Shown here: piece by piece, positions 23,299-37,400 of the stretch
Layout of the letters: every line of letters starts with the position of its first letter
How positions within the stretch are numbered: the stretch's first letter is position 1
Notes under the pieces: generated by a model
Seen by the model: only the letters and a program-made list of their open reading frames with translations
What the model was told of the DNA's origin: nothing
The model's database searches: none
Assembly: GCF_029873635.1 (NCBI RefSeq)
Contig: NC_080423.1
Span: 96,743,025 to 96,807,024 of the forward strand
DNA: 64,000 bases
From: Malania oleifera
Lineage: Eukaryota > Streptophyta > Magnoliopsida > Santalales > Ximeniaceae
Direction: 5' to 3'
Translations under genes and position numbers: made by a program

Positions 23299-24084
23299 CA
23301 ATTCAGCAAAGACAGATATTATCCTCCGAAGTTCACAGATGTCATTAACTTTGAGCTCTCAGAAGGGAATATTTATATATATATATATATATATGAGTGT
23401 ATGCACATACCATGAAAAAATGTTACAATTGTTGATTATCAGCCAAGCCATCCAAGGTTGAACAAAACCCTTCAGCCACAAAAAAACATGATCGAAGAAG
23501 AGCAAATCAGCCCATACTTCATTCCGATAAATTTGCAGAAAAAGAAAAGGCAACATTCAAGACACTAAGACCATCCACCTTTCCAACAAGTCTTATATGT
23601 CAAATCCATTCTTGTCTTGGTTGCCAAAGCATTGGCAACGGAAAGAAATGAGAATGCTCCATGAACAAGCTCATGCTCAAAATGCCTAAAAGCAAAATGC
23701 AACATCTGTGATGTATCAAATTCCAAAATCGATACTCCACTCATACGTCAGATCCATTTGAAGCTGTCCACAATATCTCATTTCTTTTGAAAAGTTGGGA
23801 GAAAATACATAAAAGACGTATGTCTAAATCAAATGCCCAAAGAATGGACCTAAAGCAACCCCAATAAACTAATCCTTGCAATTTAACAACCTTAACTTTG
23901 TATATAGCAGAAGCTTAAACAGTGAGGAAACTTGGCAGCTAGAACAAATGAAAAACCGCTTCATCATGGAGGTGGGTTTTGGAAGTGTCATTAAACACCG
24001 CAAGGTTTCAAAAATGTAAAATAAAATAAAAAGCAGTTTCAGTTAGTAGACAAGATACAACATCAGTAACTTAACCCTGCACAT

Positions 24085-24109
24085 TTTTTTCCCCTTTTTT
24101 GGGGGTTTT

Positions 24110-24140
<31 letters not shown>

Positions 24141-25560
24141 GGGGTAGCAGTGGGGAAGCTGTATAAAAAGAGATATATTAATCGTAGGAGAAAGAATGTA
24201 CAAAAAGGAGAATAAAATCCTTCTATAAAATGAAGAAAACAAAATAGACTAGAAAATAATCAAAACAAAATCACCGCCCTCCGCTCTCTCCGAAGACACC
24301 CCTCTGAAACATCCAGCTGCAGAAGACCAGAGAGGAGCCCTATCCCAAAGAAAAGTACCAAACTTCCTCTTCCTCTTCACTGAAAAGATATGAGCATTCC
24401 CCATAAAACTGCAAAGATGCCACGAGTCCACAAGACTAAACCATCACAACTTCTTTCGAGAAGTTATAAAAGAGAAATGTAATAATTCCCCAGCAAATCC
24501 AGGCAAACCCAATCTCCCCCAAAACAGCAAATAACTTATTCAAGATCCCTCAAGAGCTTACCAATGCAAAGATAGATGTGATGGAGATTCTGAGCTATCA
24601 AACAAAAGAAACAAACATCTGGAAATAATGCCTTCAAAAGACACCTACTCTGCAAGAGATTGTTGGTGTTAACTCTATTAAAACAACCAACTAAACGCCT
24701 TTATCATAGAGGAGAATTTAGCTTTCGGAATTAAACGAGGAATGGGAAAACGCTCTTGATCCGGTGAATTGATGGAAAAGAATTCATGTAGCCAACCCCA
24801 CCTAGTGGGACTTAAGGCTTATTGTTCTTGTTGTTGTTTAATTAAACAAGGAATGGAAAGGATTTATAGGATCTGGTAAAATGCTGAAAGAAAGATTTTG
24901 AAGAATAGAAACCTGAGGAATACAAACCCAACTCTGACAATCTCTCTCACTAGAGCCACTTGAATTAAGAAATCAAGCAATAACATTGTAATGCACTAAA
25001 GAGACGCTATAAATGACGAAAGTAAATAGAAAGTGAATAATTCCCCACCCAATCATCTTCCCAACAAAGGATCCAAGACCCATTCCCCACAGCATATTTT
25101 ATGTAAGGGACAATCAAAGGATAAAGCTGGGCAATAATCTTCCTAGGGCTCTCAACAGACCATCTTAAACCCCGATTAATATCCCACCCATCAGAGTGTA
25201 AGCCAAATTTAATTTTTATTGACTTCAGTTCTCCTCAATCAGGAAATGCCACAGCCATTTACCTAATAAGGCAGTGTTTTTAGACACCCAATTTCCAAGA
25301 CTCAAAAAGACCCTCCCTCATAGATCTACACAATCTCCTTACTTATTAAATGATCCCTCTTCTCCCTTCTCAATTCTCCTAGCAACTCCTACCGGAATTC
25401 TAAAAATGGACAAAAAATTAGACTACCTTTAAACCACATTAAACAACCTTCTGCAAAACCCATCACCAAACTCCAAAGATTTAACATGTGCTTTTTCTGC
25501 TTAAGTAATAATCTTATGAAGACCACATCCTTGTAAACTTCACTTAAATAGCAAGCCCCC
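24085..25560 (-). pseudogene. LINE 3' end with degenerate RT zinc-binding region
   Basis: On the plus strand the low-coordinate end is a T/G homopolymer tract (T runs at 24085-24119, 25 G at 24120-24144), the position expected for the tail of a minus-strand LINE. Minus-strand translation of 24480-24600 gives fragments resembling the zinc-binding/tail domain seen at 27.5 kb and 34.9 kb (GDWVC-type block), and 24249-24431 gives the basic KRKRKFGTFLWD stretch. All frames are broken. The RTE-type piece at 24766-24838 is inserted within it. Confidence 0.55.
24766..24838 (+). repeat. RTE-type LINE 3' end or derived SINE
   Basis: The sequence CATGTAGCCAACCCCACCTA, then GTGGGACTTAAGGCTT, then a GTTGTT run is the characteristic 3' end of plant RTE elements and their SINE partners. 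Imperfect copies of AATTAAACGAGGAATGG lie on both sides (24731 and 24840), consistent with a target duplication. Similar ends occur at 39071-39135, 47888-47935 (minus) and 54700-54770. Confidence 0.55.
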
Positions 25561-25644
25561 AGAAAAAAAAAAAAACAGTTGTTTGGGTTAAAAAAATATA
25601 AGTAGATAATTCATGCTAAGAAAAAGCTCATTGTCATAATCATG

Positions 25645-26312
25645 GTCTTAAATTTCCACGAAATTGTCGAAATTTCCGATTTCCGTCACCCTCAAAATCA
25701 AAATGGCAGTCGATTTCCGTCTTGCATAATTTCCATCGAAATCTCAACGAATCATCCGAAATTTATCGAAATCTTGAAATTTGTCGAAATTTTAACTATA
25801 CAATGAAAATTTATCAGAATTCAAATGAGAGATTTAAGAGTGAAGTGAAATTTCTCTTTTAATTTATTTTATCGAAACAAAAGATTATTACAAGTTCTTT
25901 TGAAATTATATGAAAAAATAAACTTACAGTAACATTTTATTTAGCCATTCACATCTACATTATCATTATTTGTATAAGAAATACTATTTAAATTATTTAT
26001 AAATTTCATTTGTATTAACTAAATATGTTTAATGTGCATTATCTTACAAATATATTTGATACACATACTATTTTACAACTTTTCCACCTCATACAAAACA
26101 AAGATATATTTAATTTGTAATATATTAGTCCTAAAACTTATATTATTATGTTTGTTAACCATTTCTAAAGTTTCACAAAGAATTTCATGCTTTACTACTA
26201 ATTTCCGTTATTTTTTCAAATCAAAATAGAAATTGACATCTAAATCAAAATTTCCATCGAAATTTCTGCACTTTCGAAGCTTCGAAATTTGAGTCAAAAT
26301 CAAAATTTAAGA
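25645..26312. mobile_element. MITE copy 1 (GGTCTTAAATTTC family)
   Basis: About 670 bp bounded by GGTCTTAAATTTCC on the left and AAATTTAAGACC on the right, i.e. terminal inverted repeats. The termini are enriched in CGAAATTT words in both directions; the AT-rich middle contains TTTGTTAACCATTTCTAAAG. It is the same family and orientation as the copy at 40.60 kb and opposite to the copy at 36.27 kb. No coding capacity. Confidence 0.8.
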
Positions 26313-26814
26313 CCTTGGTCATAATTAAGCAAGTGAGCTGATTGCAGCCTTTAAGCTCATCTCTACCCCCATGTAGCATGGCAGTTACAAAAAGGAGCCA
26401 TGTCTACGCCGGCCTCCATGTAAAACATAGACAATTTTCACCAGCACACAAACAGCCACTAGAAAAGCCTGGCATATATTATTTACTTTCAAGACAGTCT
26501 TTTTAATTCTTCCAACACTTCTCTAACAGAATTAATATATTTAGAATTGTGACATGACTTCACGTTATTTTGTTCATGAAAGATCACAGCTTCAAAGATA
26601 GAAGAGCCACAATAAGACTTGAAAAACAGAAATACTTGCAACCAACGGTCCTTCCATGTCCGATTTGGAAATCACACGATGCCGCATTAGCACTAGGACT
26701 TTTACAACTGAAAGGTATGATTCAATGTGGGTCCCAATGATGTAGTTCCTGCTGCACTTAGTGGATTTAAATATTAGTATAACATCTTGTGATTGCCTGA
26801 TTCATGGGAGAGCA

Positions 26815-26990
26815 GTCCTTGGATGAAAAGTAAGGTTGCTCCTTTGTGACCAGTTGGTCACAAGTTCGAGTCCAAGGAAACAGCCTCTATGCATAAACGC
26901 AGGGGTAAAGGCTGCATACACTCTGATGACTCTCCCCCTACCCTCGCAAAGCTGGGAGCCTAGTGTACCAGGGACACCCTTTATCTTGTC
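26815..26990 (+). mobile_element. Au-type SINE
   Basis: Recognised from the order TTGGTCACAAGTTCGAGTCC (polymerase III B box), GAAACAGCCTCTATGCATAA, GGGGTAAAGGCTGCATACA, ACCCTCGCAAAGCTGGGAGC and CTAGTGTACCAGGGACACCC, which is the layout of the widespread angiosperm Au SINE. Substitutions are scattered over the whole unit, so it is an old copy. It is not part of a gene. Confidence 0.85.
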
Positions 26991-27239
26991 ATTGGTAGGT
27001 TTCAAATTCAAAATGAAGGAACTGTTCTTGAAATTATTATCTCCTTAAAAAATTAGCTCCATTCACGTTAGAAGTGATATGTTACATTTTATAGGAGAAA
27101 CAGAAACACGGGGAAGCATTAGCATTTATCTTGAATCTTCTGTATATATATTGAAAAAATCGCACGCCCATGCACATAAAAGTTAAGGCTATCCTATTAT
27201 TGCAAATCTTTGGAACAGTCAGCAGTGCATTCTTCCTTT

Positions 27240-27950
27240 GGATCAATTCAGACCGTATTCTTGCAAATTTTTTTTCTGAATTCTTGATCCATTCCAATTC
27301 ATCATTTCCACTCTATCCTATTATTTGAAAGGCCAAGGCACCCTCAAAAGTTAAGGCTTTCACTTGGTTGGCAGTACTTAATAAAATAAATATTAATAAC
27401 TTGCTGCAAATCAGGAGATCTTTGAAGGCTCTCTGTCCCGATGTATGTGTGCTCTATTACAAGAACTCCGAGACATCTTCTCATCTTCTTTTGCACTGTG
27501 AGTTTGCTTGCAGGATTTGGGATAAGATTTTTGGTATTGTGGGAGATAACTGGGTATGTCCTTTGGTGGAAGACTTGCTAGCCATTTCTTTCGCAGGCTT
27601 TAGTCGAAGGAAGGAGGCAGCATCATGGAAGTGTGGTATTTTTGCAGTTTTATGGGGAATATGGTTGGACCATAATGCTTGGATTTTTTTGGGAAAAAAA
27701 TTAAATTGGGAGATGGTTCGGGACAAAATTCAATACTTGTCTCACTGTGGTGTGCCGATTATGGATTTTTCAGAGGGTCTAGTTTTCAGGGGTTACAAAG
27801 AGATTGAAGGAACATGCTGGCTTTTTTATCTCTTCTCTCTTTGTTGTTCTTAATTGTATATTTCTGGTTTGTCCCAGCTCGGGAGTTGTCTCATTCTCCC
27901 TCTTATAATTCTCTATAAATGAAAATTTATTTTGCTATCAAAAAAAAAAC
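27240..27950 (+). pseudogene. LINE 3' end with RT zinc-binding domain, plus strand
   Basis: The frame 27330-27853 encodes PSKVKAFTWLAVLNKININN, then HLLLHCEFACRIWDKIFG, WVCPLVEDLLAISFAGFSRR and a WGIWLDHNAWIF block. This is the zf-RVT domain found after the reverse transcriptase of plant LINEs. The 3' end CTATCAAAAAAAAA near 27940-27951 is the element tail. The upstream RT is missing, so it is a 5'-truncated copy. It is the only LINE copy here opposite in direction to the neighbouring gene, and it lies 0.5 kb beyond that gene's stop codon. Confidence 0.85.
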
Positions 27951-28470
27951 CAGGCGCACACACAGAAGAATACATTTATTTACCTTGTATCTATCAAAGT
28001 GCTAACAGTCAACAAACATAAAAGAGTTATATTAAACCCTATCCCTCAACAGAAATTGATTATGAATTCTATTGCAGGAATTTTTTTTAAATTCAACGGC
28101 CAGAGCTTAAACAAACTACTTCATTCATCCCATTAATATCATATTACCATTTATACCATCTCATTACAGTCAAAATCCATCTCGATCCTTTCATCATCAC
28201 TTCTAACCATAAAGCACTCTACAACAAACCCCCCATCAATAGGGGCATGTCCCCCCCACCCTATTCATATTAAAATTGCCTTTGCTTTAGTTTCTCAGTC
28301 TTCTAGAACAAAAGTGTGATCAGTTGTAAAATACATGACATTTTATAGAAAAATAAATTTCATAAAGAAAGAAAATAGATACAGAAAATACAAAATTTGT
28401 TCACATGTATACAAGGAATGGGAGACATAAATGATGTTCAACAAAAAGTTCTACTTACCTCACAGTTACA

Positions 28471-31400
28471 TCACAAAGAAACAAATTCCCACCCTTCCTT
28501 GGACATGTCAAGGAAGCCAATAGTACCATCTTCAAACATGATCTGCCGCAGACACATTAATAAATAATTTATCACATTAGAAATTTTACTCATAAATTCA
28601 CAAAAACTTCTTCTTACAGTGTGCTTTTTCGATTTGTTATCGAAATGCTTAATAATCCCAAAAGACCTGGAACATTTGAAACATGGACAAGAAAATATTT
28701 ATTAGACAGAACTACAATTAAAGAAGGCAGTAAAATTAATTCAACTTAGCATAAGACTCTACAATCTCCTCTTTCTTTCCTTTTCTTTTCATTTTTTAGG
28801 GCTTCTATTTTTGTACATTTTCATTACATGCGCACACTAAAAAGGAATGAGAATTTATAATTCTTCAAGAAACACGAAATAACCAAACTTTAAAGTACGT
28901 TTCTCATATTCACCAAGACACCAACCAATCAGCTACCCTGTCGACTTGCCTAGATATATGGTTAGATATCTAAGATCACAAAGTCAAAAAACTCCAAGGT
29001 TAGGCTCGGTTTTTGGAATGTCTATTCCTAGGAATAGATTAGCTATAATTAGTTATAGTTAGCTATATTTTTTATTTAAAAAAATTACCGTAAAGAAAAT
29101 ATCAATGTGAAACTTTTATGAATCTATAACAAAGAATAGACAAGGAATAACTATTCCTAAATTTTCCCATAGGAATGCTTATTCCTTTCTTACTACATAT
29201 TGGATGAAATAAGGAATATACAATGAATCGCTATGCCTCTTATGTCCAAAAATTTTTCACTATATTCCATCTTATTCCAAGGAATAGCTATTCCACAAAC
29301 CAAACGTAACCTACATTCTGGAATAACCAAAATCAGGTAGAAGTTCAATAAGAAACTAAAACAGGAACCCAGGAAAAGTGTGAAAAGCTCAAATAAATTG
29401 TGTGCTCTCAAGCCTCAAAATCAATGAATCAAAATAATCTTCTAGGGTAAGCAGTAACCACAACAATCTTTCACTTTTTGACTATCATTTTACCTTTTAA
29501 ACACCATACACTGCCTCTTCAAACAAAAAGTTCATAATTAGTTTTCACTTTTCTACAAAAGCAGTTATTAAGAAGAAATGGAACAGTAGAAAAATAGATA
29601 AGAAAACCTCTTGAAAAAAAAAAATTACAAGAAAAATAAAATAAATAAACATTATAGCTTAGTAAAGCATAGCTTCAGCTCTCCCTGGCCCTACATATAA
29701 TTAAATGATACACCCTTTTTCAGTAGCAAAGAATACATCCCCAAAAGCACCAGAAGAAGAACTCTACAGCCAGGCTAGTGCCATAGAAATCTTGAAAAAA
29801 TATACCTACACCCTCAAAAATTCTCCCAATATACTCCAGCCAAATGCACCAAACAGTCGCAAAGATAACACATCTGAGAATCTTTCCTTCCCTGCCTAGT
29901 CCAAGACCCTCAAAATTAAGATGACTCCAAAAACAAAAGACAAATCAACTATTCAACAAAATTTCCAGACATTGCCTTCCTTAATGCACCAAGCAAAGGG
30001 ATAGTGCAAAAACAAATGCCCTTGCTTCTCACCACTGCAAAACCACAAAACACACAAACCCAGGGATAAACTTCATTGGATTCCTTTTCAGCACCAAATT
30101 AAAGAGTATTGATCTTATTAAGAACTATAGACACACAAAAGGTCTTAACTTTGAAGAGCTCCTCATAGGCCAAAAATTATTTTAGCTTTGAAGGGCACCT
30201 CGGATTTCCAAATAAAATTATCCATAGAAAAGTAATTAAGATCATGAATGAAATGACAGTAAAACGATTTGCAAGAAAACACACCAAAACTATCCAACAT
30301 CCAAAGAAGGAACATAACAAGAAATCCTTGAATATGGAAACATAATAATAGCAAATCCCTAATTAATGAAACATAACTGCAACTCCCTAAATGCTGAGCT
30401 GAAAATTACATAATTAAATCCAATTATCCCAAATCGTGCCAACATGTATGGTAAACACCATAAACATGAAGATCTCGAAATGCCTTCATATGTGACCTCC
30501 TGATGTTACCCCATCATTCTGTGCTGGTTGGAAAAAAGTCAACCTCAAATATGAAACAATTGATGATGATAAACTGATTTTTTTATCAATAAATAAAATC
30601 TTATCAAAAGGACATCAAGGGGATGCCACCCAAGTACAACAACATAAAAGGATCACCCACACTGCAGGGTTGTCACAAAAATCAAGAATTACAAGAGGAT
30701 CATTCAAAAGCAGTCCACTGTGGCACCCTGTAACAGTAGCAGTTCATTGATCTTTAATAATGTGTAATAATGGAGCCGGATCTTCAACGGCTCTCCTATT
30801 TCTTTCCTCCCAAAACACCAACAGATGGCAAGGGAGATGAGCGTCAAACCTTTACTCTTCTCTTGAGCAGCTCAGATACCTTTCCAAGCCCATAACTACT
30901 CTCCCACAGAACTGACAATGGCCCACAGCTGCCTGGTCAAGGAAAAAGCCATGCTCCAAAGTTCCTGAACCAGAAGCAATGCAGGAGAATGTGATCAACA
31001 GATTCAGCATTATCCATACATAAAAAGCACCTGTTGACAAGGGGCATTTTCTGCAAGTCATCAAGTGTTAAATCTTCCATGCATTGCCTCAAGCAAGAAA
31101 AGCAACCATTGTGGGGGCTGCTGTTTTCCAAATGTGTTTCCAAGGGAAGTTGCTGCAGTTTGTTCTCAATGGGGAGAGTTTCCTGTAAAAGGATCTGACC
31201 ATGAATCTGCCATTACTATCCAAGAACCATTTTCGTTCATTGGTAATGCTGCAGTAAGGGAACTAGTGCAAACTGCTGTAAAAGTCAGTAATGTGACCAA
31301 TATACCAATCAGCGATGTTTCTAATCAAGGGAATGTTCCAAAATCCTTTGATCTGAAATCTAAAGATGTCAAATGATGAGGGCTTCCTTGTCGCAAGCGA

Positions 31401-34400
31401 AAAAAAAAAATGAAAGAAAATTTATCACTTAAGAGGCATTTGGCCACACCAAACACCATTCTGAAAGAACACATTGTCCCCATTCCCCACTTGAAAGCTG
31501 ATGAAGGGGGAAAAATCATCCCAACCATTCCTGATGTATTTCCAAGGGTTTTATTGAAAGTAGAGAGGGATTTCAGCCCGAAGCCTCCCAAATGAATAGG
31601 TTGTTTAACTAACACCCCCCCCCCCAACTTGACAGGGTGGTATTTAAATTCCTCACTAGTGCTCCCCCAAAGGAATCTCCTTTGAATTCCTTCTAGCATT
31701 TTCGCAACTACAGCTGAAGCAGAAAGGGACATATTATAGACCAAGAGAGGTCAGTCAAGGTGCTCTTGATGAGTGTGTCTCCCACCTATTGACAAGAAGT
31801 TCCTCCAAACTCCTTTATCTTTGAATTCGTCTCTAAGAGGGGAGACCAAGATATTAATAGGAATGACCACTACTTGCAGCCCACAAATCCAGCAAGGAAA
31901 GGCCCTCTAGTGCTGTCCCCAACCAGAATAATCTCACTTTTCCCCAAATTCACCTTGAGGCCCAAGACTGCCTCAAACCCAACCAAAATGGGTCAAAGGC
32001 TAAGGATTTGGGGTGGGTCTTTTTCAAAGAAAATGATGGTATCATCTGCAGATAGAAGATGCAAAAGTTCCATAAACCTCCCAGTTTACCTACGCTTGAC
32101 ACTTTTGAAAAGTCCTTAAGTAACTTTCTTCAACAAGAGGCTTAACACTTCCATAACCAAGATAAACAAAAGGAGGGATAGAGGATCACCCTCAAACCTC
32201 TAGAGGAGTGAAATAAGGTATGGGCAGCCATGGATGATGAACAGATGAATCACACAAAATTGGAAATGAACGCTCAATCAGCAAGTTTCAAAAATAAGTA
32301 AAATGCAAGTGAGCAAAGACATGGAAGACTAGATTATTGAAGTGATCAACTCCACAAATGCAATCTCACTCATGTCTTCAGCAGTGAAATCAATGGACTT
32401 CCCCTCCATGGCTGGCTTAATCTCCGCAATCTCCACCTCAAGTTCCTCATTCAGGATCCCTTTACTCCCTAGATACAGCTGCTAAAATAACTGATTGCAA
32501 TCTAGTTTTGACATGGACTCACTAAGCATCACCATATATCTCTCCTCTTCATCTTCAACAATAAAATCCTTTTGATCGCACCATGAGCTTTAACAATATC
32601 TGGTTGATTACTATCCTTGGCAGCTATCATAGTTGTACGCTCAGTCAAAACTATAGCCTCTTTTACCCATGTCTCTAAATGGGCTAGAACTCCCGTCAGT
32701 TTACCATTTATGTCTGCAATTTCCTTGGAACAATATTTTTGTTCCAGATTAGTCCATTCCACGGGGACAGATATCTCTCCAGACCTCAAATTTAGGCACA
32801 TCTCGCTGAATGGACTTGACTTTGTCCTTGGTCACCAAACTTTCAAAAAAAAAAAAAGAACAATTTACTCATGTTTTTCTTCTTCTTTTTTTAACTGTCG
32901 AAGGACAGTCCTATTTTGGATGCAGCCTAAGTTGGGCTACTCAACAGGTTGGATTTGACTTTGATATAGGCGGATCAGATTATAATAAAAGCTAAGTTGG
33001 GCCACTGCAGTTTTGGGTTGAGCTTCGTCATCATATGCAAAAGGGAACAAGGTTCAAAGAATAGAAATAAGAAGATGGGGCCTCAAACTAGTTAGGGATT
33101 CGAGAAGTTCTCATGTTCAACAGCGCATGCATAAGAAAGATGGCAGAGCCAAAAATCTGCAATGGTGGATATGCACAGCAGGCAGCTCGTAGTCCTGCAA
33201 CTATTGCTGGCAAGGCTTCGACAGTGGTGCTCTGGCTGTGGCCCCCAGTTAATAGGAGATGATTCAAATGGATGATTCCAGAGTTGTTCAGCCACCTCCC
33301 TTTTCCTAGCCTTGCTATATGCATCCACAACTTCATTTGCAATAAGGGCTACATCAGTGATCTATGATATGCCCATATGCTACAAAAGCATATCAAAAAA
33401 GAAGCAGAAAAATTCCTCCAAAGAAAGAAAAAAATTAAGATCAAAATAAAAGAGCCTTCCAATCACGCTGAAAATCTGAAAAGCACAACCCTCTAAAATA
33501 ACCATTCGCAAAAGCCTAAAGTGAAGCCAAAGAATGAATCCTATCCCAAAGCAAAGATGAAGACATATTTTTCCTGGTAAAGGTACGAGCATTCCTCTGC
33601 AACCAAATACCCCACAAATAGCAAAAACCCCACACTTTCACAACCCCAAACCATTTCCACTCCAACCAAACCCCACAAAGGAAGTAGCCAACAAGTCCTC
33701 CCCCAAATGAGGACACACCCAACTCTCCCCAAGCAAACCAAAAGGCTAATTCAAAACCCTCCAAGAAAAAGAACAGAGCAATAGGAGATGAGAAACTAAT
33801 CCTGAACTACCCAACAAAGAGAGCATACTTCCAGAGGTAAAGCCTTAGAAGGCCTTCTACTGCAACAGATTGTTGGTAATAACTCTATTAAGAATAAGAG
33901 AACCAGGCACTTTATCTCCATTACAATCCTTGCTGGCTCGAAAAATATATTCTAAAATTCCCTAGGATGGTAAACTTGTGCCATCAGAAGGAAAATGCTT
34001 TCCAAATGACAGCAAAAAAAACAAATGCATGAAAAATCAATAATATTTAAAAGCTTGAATATGAGAGACACTGGGAGATTCCATTGTATTCACATGCAAA
34101 TTGGTGTATTGAGTTATTTTCCTCGCTGGGATGAAAAAAATATTACATTAATAATTGAACTAAATATATTAAACAATTGATTCATTTACGTATGAATTAG
34201 ATTTATGCTCAATTAGAAAGAACTGCTTTGGTTACAGAGCCTAAAAGAAAATCAAGACAGGTTCCACCACAAGCACACAAAAAATAGTAATTTCTTTGAA
34301 ATTCCAGATTGTATATGCTTACACATATTTATAATACCTTTCTGCTTGCACATGCATTTTTGTAGTTGAAAATTTCCATATTCTGTCTTCAATACTAATG

Positions 34401-37400
34401 ATTTAATAATCATATTTCCTACAATTTCCTAATCATAGGGTGGCAAATTAAGACAAGAAAGTCAAACTTTAGATGACAAGTGAGATCATTGCCCATGGCT
34501 TTATTTCTTGTTTTTTTTTTTTTTTGTTTTGATAGAAAAAAAAGAAAGCTAGCATTAAACACAGAAAGAATGTACAATCAGGAGAGAGGACATCTCCTTA
34601 ACAAAATCTGGGAGTCCCCAGAAAATCAAAACACAAAAAAAAAAAAAAAAAAGGGAAAACAAACAATACAGCAAACTCAAATCAGCACGCCCTTAGAAGG
34701 AACTTCCAATCCCGCTGAACATCTGTCAAACACATCCCCTAAAAATTTCCATTGCCCACACACCATAAAGAAGCCATAAAAAGCACTTCTCCCACACCAA
34801 CTAATCTGGAATCTTCTTCCCTGAAAAGATACTTAGATTGCATTCCTTCCACAAGCCCCATAGTGCTGCAAATAAAGCACAAATTCCATAAAGCAATACC
34901 TTCCTTCCTCTTTCCACACCCCACAAAAGATATTGCCAAGAGCTCCTCCACTGTTCTCGGACAAACCCAGCTTGCTCCAAAATAATGAAATAACTTATTC
35001 AAAACCTTCCATGCAAAATCACAATGCAAGAAAAGATTAATTAAAAAATTATTAGTATACGTTGTTCGGACCCATATAGTAAAATGTGAGGGTGAGATCA
35101 ATCTTCTAGCACAAAGTAGATTTTATCATGGGCAAAAGACAATGACCTCATCCAAGGTTTGGCAAAAAGGCGCAAACCTCCCCTGAGCTTTCTAAAACTT
35201 TCACGAACCTCCCTTGAGATTTAGCAAAAAGATGCAAGAGTTTCAAGAATCCAATGGACCCCCCATGAAGCTCGGAAGAAAGACACAGGCTTCCGCTCAT
35301 ATTTGGCAATAAGACAAGCCAAGAAGGGGTATAAGTGTCCTAAAAATAAAATGTCATCAAAGGTTCATGTGATTTTTTAAACCAGACACCCACATCTTTT
35401 CACCCAATGCCTTCAGAAATTTTGAATAGTCTTTCACCAAACCTCAAGGGAAGTTAGAATATCATGTTACGTTAAGCAAACTACACACATTAACATCTTG
35501 GTTGTAACATAGTTTACATGTTATTTTTTGTAAAAAATATCAGCCAATACTGAAACATGTTGCTGGTGTTAAGTTGTATCAAGGACATTGGGGATTCAGT
35601 CTCTAAAAGCAGCTTATGCAGTAATGTGGTCCTCGTATGTTTGATTTTTTTTCCCAATAAACAAAGAAATTAGTTATAGAAGGAAAGAAATACACAACAA
35701 AAGGAAGAAAAAGAAAACAGGGTGATTATGATATCCTCCCAGAGAACAATAGAAAGAACAAAACAAAAAACCAAAAAAAAAAACAACTAAATACAGAATA
35801 GCTCTACTGGATCAAAGTACTCCAATCACACTGTGAGTCTGCCAAAGGAAAATTCTGGAAGAACAATTAGCCAAAACACATATCAAAGAAACACCAATCT
35901 ACTCTAAAGTTAAGTGGGAGGTGTAGCCCCGCCCTCAAAAGTTCTAGCTTTTCTGTCCAACCAAAGGCACCAGAAAATAGCCATAAGAGCACCACCACAA
36001 AGCCTCTCACATTTCCCTTCCTAAAACCCCTAAACATCGCAACATAATGCACCTCCAAAAATTCTCTCCAAGAAATCCAAACAACATACTCCAATATCAC
36101 CAAGACAAGGGATAATGCAAGAAAAAGTGCAAGGAATTCCTCCCGCTCTTAAAGCAAAGGACAGGCACATCTGGCGATGAGGACTTATTAGGTCTTTGTT
36201 TAAGAAGTCATTAGTGTTAATTTTTCCCAAAATCTCTGTCCACATTAAGGCCTTTAACATTATAACTTAGAACTGCAAGGCCTTAAATTTTGATTTCGAC
36301 TCAAATTTCGAAGCAGTACAGAAATTTCGATGGAAATTTCGATTTCGATTTCGATTTCGATGTCAATTTCTATTTCGATTGGGAAAAATAACGGAAATTA
36401 GTAGTAAAGCATGGAATTCTTTGTGAAACTTTAGAAATGGTTAACAAACATAATAATATAAATTTTAGGACTAATATATTACAAATTAAATACATTTTGT
36501 TTTATATGAGGAGGAAAAGTTGTAAAATAATGTGTATCAAACATATTTGTAAGATAATGCACGTTAAACATATTCAGTTAATACAAATGAAATTCATAAA
36601 TAATTTAAATATTATTTCTTATACAAATAATGATAATGTAGACATTAATGGCTAAATAAAATGTTACTGTAAGTTTATTTTTTTCATATAATTTCAAAAG
36701 AACTTGTAATAATCTTTTGTTTCGATAAAATAAATAAAATAAATTAAAAGAGAAATTTCACTTCACTCTTAAATCTCTCATTTGAATTCTGATAAAATTT
36801 CATTGTATAGTTAAAATTTCGACAAATTTCGAGATTTCGATAAACTTCAGATGATTCATTGAGATTTCAATGGAAATTGACTACCATTTCGATTTCGAGG
36901 GTGACAAAAATCGAAAATTTCGACGGAAATTTCGACAATTTCATGGAAATTTAAGACCATGGTTAGAAGGGACTCTAGCTTTCCTAAGGAATGAGTGAAA
37001 GGCGAAATAAATAGCAGTGGAATCATGAACCAAATGAAAGGCCTTGCATGAAAATTCCCCATAAGAATCTAAACTCTAAAACCCCACACTCTTTTGTCAT
37101 TCCCCAACTAGAATGATTTCCATTACAACTACACAGGAACACACACAAGAAAAGATGAGCGTTGTAATGCAGGAATTAATTTGATATAATTTGTTATGAA
37201 AATGGGCATGCAATGGGTTGATTTTTACCCCTTTAAATGTATATTTATCTCTTCTTCGTATTGATTGCTTGAGGAAATTAGAGTCTTTCTAGGGACATAC
37301 AACACAGATTGGAAAATGTTGATTCCCTATTGACAACTGATACTGCTTTTGCAAGTTGCTTTAAACTGCTCTCTTAAAATGGTACTCACAGGAGTAACTC

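Noticed and set aside
27368..27853. The 161-residue open frame as a host protein gene.
   Set aside because: It is the zinc-binding tail of a LINE ORF2, with a LINE 3' tail and several degraded relatives in the window.
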